In this document: positions 1-9,040 of the stretch, piece after piece | Layout: each line of letters starts with the position of its first letter | Numbering within the stretch: the first letter of the stretch is position 1 | DNA from: Funneliformis mosseae | Taxonomy: Eukaryota; Glomeromycota; Glomeromycetes; Glomerales; Glomeraceae | Reading direction: 5' to 3' | NCBI GenBank assembly: GCA_910592005.1 | Contig: CAJVPP010003827.1 | Span: 1 to 10,637, forward strand | DNA length: 10,637 nucleotides | Program-made: the position numbers and the translations under genes | Notes under the pieces: generated by a model | Told to the model about the DNA's origin: nothing | Databases searched by the model: none | Seen by the model: only the letters and a program-made list of their open reading frames with translations

Positions 1-164
1 CAAATGGGTAAGAGCGCACAAATTATAAAAAGTAAAGGAAGGAACAAGAAAGGAAATACAAAAGGAAACAAGATAACTAAGCAAAATTTTGTAGTTTTTT
101 TCGTGACAGGAACGTTATCTTAATTTATTGTTGAAAGCTTTGAGGAACTAGCAACTTTAGACAT
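1..164 (-). pseudogene. N-terminal part of left copy of the membrane-anchored protease-like gene (partial, broken)
   Basis: Reading leftward from the ATG at 164-162, this copy begins MSKVASSSKLS like the right-hand copy, then meets an in-frame stop a few codons later. In another frame it encodes VPVTKKTTKF followed by a long hydrophobic stretch rich in Phe, Leu and Ile that looks like a signal anchor or transmembrane segment, still open at the window edge. The two substitutions separating the arms in this part are one silent change (position 48) and one Phe/Leu change (position 77). The frame break sits at the same microsite as in the right copy, although the indels differ. The rest of the gene, if present, lies outside the window, so its state there is unknown. 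Confidence 0.6.
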
Positions 165-983
165 GATCTTTAGTTAAAAAGGATAATAGGGTTAAATTGA
201 ATTAGAAAAAAAAATTTTTTTTTTTAATGAGAAATCGATTTGTCGTGCTATCAATGATCAATATTCGTTTTATCGTCATTGTTGCATAATTATAGAAAGA
301 TACTGTACAGTACATACTGTTATTATTAAATAATTAAATTTTTGTTCCTAAGTGAAAATAATTCAATTATATAATTAAATTAAAAAGTCTACAAAAAATT
401 TTTTAAATATTTTTTTGCATGTAATAGTATTTACGAAAAAATTGTCAAAGAGTGTTAGTTATTCGCTCAATCACCGATATTACAGGGGCCACGGCGATAT
501 CTCTGATTTTGCGGTAAATATTATTACATGCAAAAAAAATATTTAATAATATATATATATACTTTTTTTATAAATAATTAACAATATTTACGGTATCTTT
601 CAAAAGATCTACATTATAATTTCTATAATTATCCAACAATGACGATAAGACGCAATATAACGAATATTGATCATTGGTAGAAATAGTAAAATATATAACT
701 GCAATTACAGAATCATTTGACATAAAAACCACGACAAATCGATTTCTCATATATTAAAAAAAAAAAAAAAAATTTTTTTCCCAATTCAATTCAACCCTAT
801 TATCCTTTTTAACCAAAAATCATGTCTAAAGTTGCTAGTTCCTCAAAGCTCTAACAATGAATCAGATAACGTTCCTGTCACGAAAAAAACTACAAAATTT
901 TGCTTTGTTATCTTGTTTCCTTTTGTATTTCCTTTTTTGTTCCTTCCTTTACTTTTTATAATTTGTGCGCTCTTACCCATTTG
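1..983. repeat. Large imperfect inverted repeat (head-to-head duplication)
   Basis: Bases 1-435 read as the reverse complement of 514-983, with a 78-bp spacer (436-513). The outer 120 bases of each arm differ at only two positions (48 and 77 in the left arm). Similarity then stays high through about base 245 and becomes patchy inward, because the left arm has lost several blocks, including about 50 bp after TGTCGTG (241-247). The innermost matching block is GCATGTAATA (418-427) against TATTACATGC (522-531). Each arm carries the upstream DNA and first exon of the same gene, so this is a duplicated gene start in opposite orientation rather than a simple short hairpin. The left arm reaches the window edge and probably continues. 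A foldback assembly artefact is possible, but the unequal indels between arms argue against it. Confidence 0.9.
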
Positions 984-2104
984 GTTCCCGTTTGTTGGGT
1001 ATAATTTTTTTACGAATAAATATATATACGTATATCAATTATACTATACTTTATTCAAAGAGTTCAAGCTAATCGGCCCGAAACGATTCAAACTCTCTTA
1101 AAGTATGAGAAAAGACCTGGTCAAGCGCAAAGCTTTTTTGGTGAGAGATAGTTTTCTTTTATGTTCTTAAATAGCATAGTGCCGAAACATGTAATGTCTT
1201 GATATAATCTATTTATAGCTCGAATCAACAAGGACTTCAGGTGGCCCTCTTCGATGCCAGATTACCTCAAAGATAGTGCCTTCCGTGACATCTCTGAAGA
1301 AGGGCCTGACTTCGATGCTGAGGTTGGGTTTAACAAAATATTCTTTTACGACGCATTTAACAGAGGTGAATTTATTGGACATGAAAACGAGTGGGTGACG
1401 GTATACGAACAGAAGGTATTAGAATACGGGCAAAGGTATGGATGATGATAAATTGACCTCCGTTCTCGACCTATGCTAAGTGCTGTTCAAATCCCTGTTG
1501 ATCAGACACGTTTGCCACGTGGTCCACCGATAAAAATGTTGTACAGTTCATCGTACCAATAATGGTAACGATTACAAGGTTTGAATTATTTTATTATGAA
1601 ATTTAGTATACATTCATGTAAACTTCAAGTTAATTAAATAAGTTTTTTAAATAAAGGTCAGAGATCGATCGTGTCAGAAGACCCAATGAAACTTTACTCG
1701 CTCTTCTTCCATATGATTTTATTGACCAACAAAATGTATTTGCGCGTGGTCGATACAGGTGCCCCACATACAATATTACCGTATTATGTTAAAGAACGCT
1801 TGGAAGAAAGGGATGGAGTACGTTTGAAGCATATGCCGTAGGTTATGGGGAGCCTACTAAATAACATTTTCATCTCAAATGTTTGAGGTGTCAATTGGAG
1901 ACAACTACAAATGGAGCAAATGGGTACAGGCAAAATTGGAGTATGGGATAATCGTCTCGGCGATAAGGTGCAATATGCCCTTGTCGGTAATGATGTTTCG
2001 GATCTACCATGAGCCGGGTAAACCATAAAAAATTTTAGACGCTGAAGACGAAAGTAGACTAACTGGATTTATGATTACCTGCCGTTAATCAAATATCCAA
2101 ATAA
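822..2104 (+). pseudogene. Decayed membrane-anchored aspartic-protease-like gene, four exons
   Basis: The reading can be followed across four exons: 822-998, 1061-1140, 1219-1578 and 1657-2104. Introns are 999-1060 (GTATAA..AAAG), 1141-1218 (GTGAGA..ATAG) and 1579-1656 (GTTTGA..AAAG), and each splice keeps frame. Exon 1 encodes MSKVASSSKL, then after a frame break a Lys/Thr-rich stretch and a hydrophobic anchor. Exons 2-3 encode soluble sequence including FFARINKDFRWP and SMPDYLKDSAFRDI, ending at a TGA after GQRYG (1442-1444). Exon 4 holds VDTGAPHTILPYYVKERL, where Asp-Thr-Gly-Ala followed by hydrophobic residues is the active-site pattern of retropepsin-type aspartic proteases. Later fragments FEAYAVGYGEPTK, EVSIGDNYKWSKWVQAK and VWDNRLGDKVQYALVGNDVS lie in different frames. 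At least five frame changes or stops are visible, so no intact product is possible. The original would have been roughly 350 residues. The retained introns indicate DNA-level duplication and decay, not retroposition. The family is inferred from the motif; the exact function is unknown. Confidence 0.75.
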
Positions 2105-3342
2105 TTCAATTACCAAGAGTTTGGCGGTAGGAACATTTAACTAGTAAGTTATGTTGAAAACAGGCAAATAGGCGCCCAACACCAATGGTGTCAACCTTTG
2201 TAAGATTAGCGTGACTTTAACGGCAAACCATGCTTAAGGTTAAATTAGTCATTTTGCAGAATAGTATTTCATGTTCGCTTTTTAAATTTGGTCTATTGGC
2301 TATGGTTAAATATTCGTAATTATTAATTAATCTTATGTAAAATAAATAAAGAAACAGTGATGCGTTATATTATCCTTAAAGAAATATCCTCACGCGCTGA
2401 AATTTTTTAATTTTGCGACATATAATACATAACAAAAGCGAAATCATTAAGGTGGTTTTCCCTGTCATTTATCGACAAAGTTCTCCTCTCTCATTCCCCG
2501 GAATATACATATCTTCCCAGTGCGAAAAAATTTTTTTCCCCTGCATTAGCGAATGAATTCCATTCTACTGCCCTTACACGAGACTATTAGCGATTGCATA
2601 ATGACGTTCTTACTTGGATCTCGTATCTAATTCCTTCTCCCCAAAATTTTTTTTTCTTTAGATATTATGGAAATCAGATATTTTCGATCCAAAATGCAAA
2701 AACATGAATCATAAAGTTTTTCTTTAATGTATTTTTTGAAATAAATCAAATTCTATTTAAAAAACGTCGATTTGAAATTATCTTATAAAAATATATAAAG
2801 AATTTTACTTGAACAACGCACCATACAATTTAAAATCTTTTTCTTTAATAATTGTAACTACACTTTTTTTTTTAAAAAAAAACTCGCATTCAGATGCTGC
2901 GTCTCATAACACGTAAAATAAAAATGCTACAAATTGTCATTAGATTAAAGAAATTTGTATTAACCTTTCACAACATCTTCACGAGTTGTAACTTTTAACG
3001 GTCAATTAATCGTTTTCGCAGGCTAATTGAATTTGAAATATTTGTATTTTTTCATTCGTAGAACAATTTATAGCTTTAAATATCATTATATATATCTCAT
3101 TGGATTTTGGATAAATCAATTCTTTTCTCTCCAATAAAAGTTTCATACATATTGGTAGAACACAATTAACATTAAAAAAAGAAAAGGTATAATATTTATT
3201 AGTATATAATCTCCACTAAATGTTATGCGGGTATAAATAATTAAATCATGTGATATGAATTGACATGTGATTATTAATCATTCATTTTTTTTTTTTAATA
3301 TGGATCATAAACCATTTTAATTTTATTATGAAACATGTCAAT
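2105..3342. other. AT-rich intergenic region, no gene seen
   Basis: No convincing coding sequence, tRNA or other RNA gene is visible. There is an AATAAATAAA run near 2341-2350 that could be the old polyadenylation signal of the decayed gene upstream. A slightly more GC-rich stretch at about 2450-2650 has no long open frame on either strand. Homopolymer A/T runs (2521-2538, 2644-2656, 2863-2881) and short AT palindromes are scattered through the rest. The right edge contains the 3' untranslated region of the eL18 gene. Confidence 0.6.
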
Positions 3343-3343
3343 T
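3258..3343. repeat. 11-bp exact inverted repeat at eL18 3' end
   Basis: AATTGACATGT (3258-3268) is the exact reverse complement of ACATGTCAATT (3333-3343), separated by 64 bp that include a T-rich run. The second arm touches the eL18 stop codon. On the eL18 transcript it would bring the stop region close to sequence just past the likely poly(A) site. It could be a 3' UTR hairpin, or chance in AT-rich DNA. Confidence 0.3.
3322..3327 (-). terminator. Likely polyadenylation signal of eL18
   Basis: TTTATT on the plus strand reads AATAAA on the minus strand and lies 15 bp beyond the eL18 stop codon. It is a canonical poly(A) hexamer in the correct orientation, but AATAAA-like words are common in such AT-rich DNA. 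Confidence 0.4.
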
Positions 3344-4365
3344 TACACCTTGAACCCACGAGAAGCTCTACGACCACGAGCCTTTTCGAATTTTCTTCCT
3401 TTAGATCTGACGTAAGGTCTATATTGGAAAAAAAAAAATTCACATGAATAAATTCATCAAATCAAATTAATTCAATCAAATAGAATTTTTTTGACTTACT
3501 TTTTATTTTTATGTGGACCCATACCAAAATGTTTAACAGATTCTCTGGCACTTTTTGGACCTCTAAGTAAGACGGTATTAGAACCAGTTGGAGCGCGAAG
3601 AGCTAATTGGTCTAGAGTTAAAACTTCACCACCAGCTTTTAAAATTCTCTCTTTAGCCGATTTTGTAATCCGAAGTGCTGCAACAGTGATTTTTGGTACT
3701 TCTAATACTCTCTTATCATCTGTAACTGTACCAACAACTACAGCTGTTTTATCAGTTTTATCAGAAAGATTACGAACAATACGAGAAATCGACATGGGAG
3801 GTCTGTTAACTCGTGACATAAAAAGTCTTTTCAGAATCACTCTATTAAAACTGGCATCTGTTCTTCTTGCTAGGAATCGGTATACCTAAATTTTTTAAAT
3901 TAAATTAATCATCAAATCATGGATTTATCCTTCAATACGTAAAAAAAAATCGATGAAATCATACCTTCACCAACAATCGAAGGTAGACATCCTCACTTTT
4001 CGGCGCAGTTCGATTCCTCTTTCTCACGTGATGTTTTTTGATGTCAATACCCTAAACGAACGCAATTGGGATAATTCGTTAAATTATTCAAAATTCTTAA
4101 GATTAAACTCAGAAAAAGTGGTATTCTCTATTGTTTAAATCGATCAAAGTAGAAAAAAAATAAAATCTAACACGAAAATCTATTGAAATAATGTCGAAAA
4201 TATTCCACAAATTTTTTATATTTTTTTTAGGAAAAAAAAAAAAAATTCTAATACACATCCATCGAGTCATTGGATAAATATATTTTTTTTGCCATCCAAA
4301 TAAATTAATGACCGTGAGGAAAATGCATGGTAATAAAAAAAAGAAAAGAAAAGAAAACACACCAT
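3343..4365 (-). CDS. RPL18: 60S ribosomal protein eL18 (four exons)
   Basis: eL18 is a structural protein of the large cytosolic ribosomal subunit. Minus-strand exons are 4365-4363 (ATG only), 4051-3965, 3885-3500 and 3418-3343, with introns of 311, 79 and 81 bp. The spliced product is 183 residues, close to the 186-188 of yeast and human. Recognisable family blocks in order are GIDIKKHH (residue 2 on), [19 protein letters not shown] (about 31), [20 protein letters not shown] (about 47), [20 protein letters not shown] (about 129) and a basic tail [13 protein letters not shown] ending RGFKV. All splice joins keep frame: AAG|GTATGA for the second intron and AAAAA|GTAAGT for the third. The coding sequence upstream of GGT ATT GAC is interrupted by an acceptor (TTTAG), so the start must lie in an earlier exon. 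The best candidate is ATG|GTGTGT at 4365-4360, giving M-G-I-D. That first exon is the least certain part. The gene is divergent from the proteasome gene. Confidence 0.95.
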
Positions 4366-4565
4366 TTCGATTAACTGATTTACTCGTTGAAAAAAAAAAA
4401 AGAGGAGGAAATAAATGTGTGCTTACTATTTTTTTTTTCTTATGCCTTTCGAGATCAAAATCATATGATTCGTGCCACAAATTACGCAATTATTCAACGT
4501 GATCTTAAATGATCTAATATATGTAGACTAAAAAAAGGTTTCATGGTTTTTTTAATTTCTCGGCC
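4366..4565. promoter_or_regulatory. Divergent promoter region between eL18 and proteasome beta7
   Basis: The 200 bp between the two start codons must hold 5' untranslated and at least the proximal promoter sequence of both genes. It contains A/T homopolymer runs (4390-4401 and 4430-4439) and a more mixed core at about 4440-4505 with CATATGATTCGTGCCAC. I see no consensus TATA box at a convincing distance and no exact proteasome-associated control element (GGTGGCAAA). Co-regulation is inferred from the arrangement only. Confidence 0.5.
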
Positions 4566-5670
4566 ATGGATCACTTTAGTCAAGGAAACATTAATTATCC
4601 TCCTCAACCAAGAAGCGATGCGTTTAGTGATCCAACTACGCAAACTCTGTAATTCTCTTATGTCCTTTTGTTATCTTCATGTAGTATATGTAGTATATTA
4701 ATCTTTATTTATTAGAAACCCAATAGTGGTTGGTTCTTCGGTACTTGCAATTAAGTATAAGGACGGTGTAATGTTAGCCGCAGATACATTAGGTTTGTTC
4801 AATTCTGCATAGAATCTCGAATTCTTTTTTCTTTTGAAATTTAAGCAAAATTTTTTTTTTTTGTTTTAGCGTCATTTGGATCACTTGCTCGGTTTAGAGA
4901 TTGTGAACGGCTCTATCGCGTCGGTGACTTCACAGTACTTGGTGCTTCAGGAGACATTTCTGATTTTCAATATACCACACATCTTTTAGATACTTTGGTG
5001 TAAGTTTAATTCATATATATATATATATATGTTGAGACGAATTCTCAAATTGAACTTTTATAGGGTTGAAGAATATTATACAAATGACGGTCATGTCCTT
5101 AAACCACCGAATATCTACGAATATTTAAGTCGCCTGACGTATGGCAAACGGAACAAATTTGATCCTTTATTGAATTCTTATGTTATTGGAGGTTTTGATG
5201 GTGGAGAAGGGTAAGAAAATTCTTCCAAAGCTGATTATAATGGTAGAAATTTTAGATTTATAAAATACATATTTTAATAAAACAAGGTTTCTTGGATATG
5301 TTGGACACCTTGGAACATCTTACCAATCTTCAACGATCGCGACTGGCATTGGAGCTCATATAGCTCAACCAATTTTACGTAAGGTTGTTGAAGGTAGAGA
5401 GAATACAATTACTGAAGAGGAAGCCATTCAAGTTCTCGAAGATTGTGAAAAAATTTTATATTGCAGGGATGGGAGAAGTCTAAACTATGTGAGTAAAAAA
5501 ATTATACGCATTCTCTTTGATAAGACTTTATACTGATGTAAATTCTAACTTTTAATTAGTATCAACGTGCAAAAATTACCGCTCAAGGCGTAGAAATCAG
5601 TGGACCTCATAAAGTGGAGGGAGACTGGCAATACGGTGTAAAATTTGGCAAATATGGTAATTTTAAGTAG
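4566..5670 (+). CDS. PRE4: 20S proteasome subunit beta7 (PSMB4/Pre4 type), six exons
   Basis: This is a structural, non-catalytic beta subunit of the 20S proteasome core (beta7 in yeast numbering, PSMB4 in mammals). Exons are 4566-4648, 4716-4792, 4870-4999, 5064-5210, 5287-5488 and 5560-5670, with introns of 64-77 bp, all GT..AG and frame-keeping. The product is 249 residues. After a short N-terminal extension come TTQ (residues 24-26), NPIVVGSSVLAIKYKDGVML, AADTLASFGSLARFRDCER, VLGASGDISDFQY, PLLNSYVIGGFDGGEGFLGY and the family block KILYCRDGRS. GDISD and the YCRDGRS block resemble yeast Pre4 and human PSMB4 rather than the catalytic beta1, beta2 or beta5. The ATG at 4566 is the first after an in-frame stop and gives a propeptide of about 23 residues, shorter than the human one. 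It converges on the CEP120-like gene. Confidence 0.95.
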
Positions 5671-5716
5671 ATAAGAGAAACATTGTTACATTAATCATAA
5701 AAATTTTATGATATTA

Positions 5717-5722
5717 AATAAA
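5717..5722 (+). terminator. Likely polyadenylation signal of proteasome beta7 gene
   Basis: AATAAA lies 46 bp after the stop codon, inside the 108-bp gap to the stop codon of the convergent CEP120-like gene, so the two 3' untranslated regions probably overlap or nearly meet. Confidence 0.45.
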
Positions 5723-5778
5723 GATGTTAATTTTAAATTATCAAAACCGAAATTATTATAATTTATATTTTACAAAAT

Positions 5779-8324
5779 TTAACAAGATTGAGATAGAGAT
5801 TTTAACCTTTCAATTTCACCTTTAAGAATATCCAACGTAAATTTTTCATAATCAATTAACTCCATTTCTTCTTCGGCCATTCTTTTAACTTGCCACCAAC
5901 ATTGATCCGTTTCTCTGAAACCTTTCAAAAATAAATCTTCCTCGCTTTCTTTTTCATGCGTTCCAGCTAAAACTTGTAATGACCTTAACCATTGAGATTC
6001 ATAATGATCCTTTTCTCTTCTTGTCGTATCTAATTGAATTTTAAGGTCATTAACTTCTTGTTGTAAATTTTTAACAAAATCTTCATTTATTACAGAAGAA
6101 TTTCGATTTTCTAATTCTTTTGTCCTTTGATCAAATTGTCTATCTAATTCTAACCATCGTCTTTCAAAATCCTTTTCGGATCTTAATAAACTTTCATCCC
6201 TTGTTTTAAAATAAATGATATATTGTTGCAATTTAAAATCTATAGATTTTAATTGTTGTACTTTAAATTTGCTAAAACTTTGACCGGGTCCATTCTTCTT
6301 CTTCTTTACGGCAAGTACTTCTTGAGTGTATTTCATATGTTCTGCCGCTTTTCTAAATAAATCCGATTGAAACGTTGAAATATGTTCATTATTATTATTA
6401 GAGGAAGAATTATTTCCGTTTCCATCATCATTTGCTAATGATTTCGTTGTAACATCATCCTTTTCCTTTGCCGGTTCTTCTTTAGCGGGTTGAAATTCTT
6501 TAGTGAGTTCGGATAATTCCGTGACACTTTGTGATTTTGTCGAATCACCAAAATCATCAAGCCTTATTGAAACACTTATGTGACCCGTTTCACGTGAATT
6601 TGCAGATACTCCGATAGATTTAATAGGGGCCAAGGTAGTAAAAGTTTTAACCTCGGCTCTAGTTTCATCATCTATTACAGGTTGAGATAGAAATACTTCT
6701 TCTAAACGTAACGTGGCAACTCCGATTTGAGACTGCTTTTGATCTACGGATTGCCATATTTCCATAAGCAAAGGTACGGCCTCAAAATATTTATTAAGTC
6801 TCTGTGGTGTCATCATAACCTCAATAGAGTTTGTACTATTCATTAATAAAATATCTTTACCTACTTCAACATTTGAAAGTATTTGAGTTGATTTATTATT
6901 AGTAATACCTAAAGCGGGATAATTATACCTAATGTAAATATTTTTAATATTCCTATTTAATTGAATTGATTCTAAATCGATTAATACCCGATATTTATGT
7001 TCATTATTTTGTTCCCGAATTGGTGGTGGTTGTTCCTTTTCTTGTACATTTTCAATCGGGAAAGATTTTGTTCTCTCTACGGCATCAGGAGATGTGGTAT
7101 CATTATTCTCATTGGAATTATCTCTACTTATTGTAAGGTAAACACCAATTCTAGCGGTTTGCACATCGGCTGATACAGGTAACTCTCTTTTGGAATTATA
7201 CATCGGACATACTCGATCTAAAGAACGTGGTTCCCCGGTTTTATAATCGAATAATCCCGTGAGTGGAATTTCCGCAAATCCAATCATTTGATTATCATGA
7301 TATAAATTTATCACAACGTTCGATTCTTTAATTAAAAAAGATTTTAATTCTTCTAATGAGGATTGTATTCTAAATGTAAAGGTTTCAGGATTGATATTTG
7401 GATGTGAAAGATCATAAAATTTGTTCGAAGTTATCACACTTTCAAATACGGTATATTGAAAATAATATCCGTGATTTAATGTTGAAAGGTCAAGTTCAGG
7501 AAATTGTTGTTGCGTGAGAAATGATATTGTATCTTGTAATAATAATTGTAAATTAGCTCCGAAATTAATTGTGATAGAAAAAAGGAAGATTTCCGTTCCA
7601 TTCATTCCAATTTTATATAAATCAACCACTTCAGAAGTCGTTCCTCCATTTTCTTCCATTTCTTCGAATTCACCAACGGAAAATGATTTTCCTAATGGAC
7701 TTGGGGTATAACTATTATTACAATTGGGTGAAATTACGGATGATGATAAATTTGGTAAGATACAAAAGGAGATTTTAATTTCTGGCAAAACTTTCCCTTT
7801 CACTTTTGTATTGTTAAGTGATATCCATTTCTCTTTACCACTTCGATCACTTGCCATCCTTAAATCTAACATCGAATATCCTATCAACTCTCCTCTATTA
7901 TATCCATTACCTTTCGTATTATCTACCGAAAAACCTTGTAATTTTAAGTGCGCCCATTTCGTTCTTAATAAATGTAAGGTCTTTTGATCCACTTCCCATG
8001 CTAATTCTGTATCCCATATTGGAAAAGATACTTGTTCTACACTATCCGTCGATAATATTGAATTGGAATCTGGACTGATTGTTGAAAGAATCTCATCCGT
8101 GAATCTACATTCTATGTAAAGTTTTCCGTTCGGATTTTGAGGGAAATATCGACCTATTTATTCGATTCCACGGGAGAAAAAATAAAATTTAATGATTTCT
8201 TAATTAAAAATAAAAATAAAAATAAAGAAATAAATTAAAAAGTTTTAAAAGTTTTAAAAATAAAAAACTAACCCTCTATAACTGTAACAACAATTGTACA
8301 TAAAGGATTATTAAATTTCGACAT
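5779..8324 (-). CDS. CEP120: CEP120-like centriole assembly protein (C2 domains, DUF3668, coiled coil)
   Basis: In animals CEP120 acts in centriole duplication and elongation and in cilium formation. Minus-strand exons are 8324-8273 and 8153-5779, with a 119-bp intron (GTTAGT..AATAG). The join codes V-I-E-G-R-Y-F-P, matching the ILEGRHFP start of animal CEP120. The product is 808 residues against about 990 in human. An N-terminal C2 domain occupies about residues 8-150, with FPIWDTELAWEVDQKTLH and ELIGYSMLDLR. A DUF3668/C2-like domain lies at about 196-322, with FLFSITINFGANLQLLL and IGFAEIPLTGLFD. A third C2-like domain lies at about 402-556, with IRYNYPALG and PLLMEIWQS. An Asn/Ser-rich linker follows at about 575-610, then a long C-terminal coiled coil at about 656-803 with EKDHYESQWLRSLQVLAG, equivalent to the animal coiled coil. 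The shortfall in length is mostly in linkers and coil. The frame is intact, so the gene is probably functional. Its job in a fungus without known centrioles is unclear. Confidence 0.92.
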
Positions 8325-9040
8325 TTTAGAAAAAAAACGATTCGAGTGAATTCTTATTTTTCCCTTTGTTAGTCAAACATATTTTTTGTGATATGCAAGT
8401 TCATGCATGTTCATGTGAATTCTATCATTGGATATTAGCATCAACTTAGATTCATTATATTATTAAAAATTTAAAGTTGAATCTATTTTATTTGAATTAA
8501 AAATTTAGTATAGATTTATTAATTTTAATTAAAGAAAATTTTTCATAAACCTATTATTTATAAATAATATAAACATTTTATAATAAAAAAAAAAACTATC
8601 AAAAAAAAAATTTTTTACTTTAGTAAAATAAGATCAGATTTTTTAACATTAACTCAAAAAAAATTGTTTTTAAAGTTTTCTTTCTTTTTACTGCAAAGTT
8701 CATATATTTATTTGAAATTATAAAATTTATATTATCTATTTTTTTATTATAGATAATTATTTTACTTATAATTTTTTAATTAAATTTTTTTAATAACAGT
8801 TATTTATATCTTTTTTATAATAAAATTATTATGCAACTTATACTTTAACGTAAAATAAACTTTTATGAATTACTGTATGACTAGTATAATATAATTATAT
8901 ATTTTATATGTTTTATTAATAATAATTATATTGATATAATTATTTTTGATCATAATATAATAATTTATTAATAGCTTTTAAAAATACAATGTAAATAAAT
9001 AATATAAAATCATATAATTAATTTAACAAATTTTTTATAT

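Noticed and set aside
568..750. 60-codon minus-strand open frame beginning MRNRFVVVF inside the right palindrome arm
   Set aside because: It is uninterrupted, but the matching part of the left arm is shortened and stops after about 21 codons, no family is recognisable, and it lies in the upstream region of the gene at 822. Too weak to call.
832..1101. 89-codon plus-strand open frame with a hydrophobic stretch
   Set aside because: It has no ATG (it opens with TTG) and its last 34 codons read through a good intron (999-1060). Treated as part of the broken exon 1 instead.
1784..2026. 80-codon minus-strand open frame
   Set aside because: Antisense to the preserved exon 4 of the decayed protease-like gene, with no family resemblance.
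2530..2545. CCCCTG as the far end of a hAT-like element starting at CAGGGG (483)
   Set aside because: No extended terminal inverted repeat and no matching 8-bp target duplication at the two sites.
3491..3889. 132-codon plus-strand open frame
   Set aside because: Antisense shadow of the main eL18 exon.
3886..3964. TGATGA in eL18 intron 2 as a possible box C/D snoRNA
   Set aside because: No CTGA box D at a proper distance and no terminal stem.
4000..4025. GTTCGATTCC resembling a tRNA B box
   Set aside because: No pairing T stem, no A box and no acceptor stem; the bases code for eL18 exon 2.
4109..4502. Overlapping open frames on both strands rich in Phe/Lys
   Set aside because: Low-complexity translations of poly(A)/poly(T) runs in eL18 intron 1 and the divergent promoter.
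7514..8078. Three plus-strand open frames of 65-87 codons
   Set aside because: Shadows of the CEP120-like coding sequence on the opposite strand.
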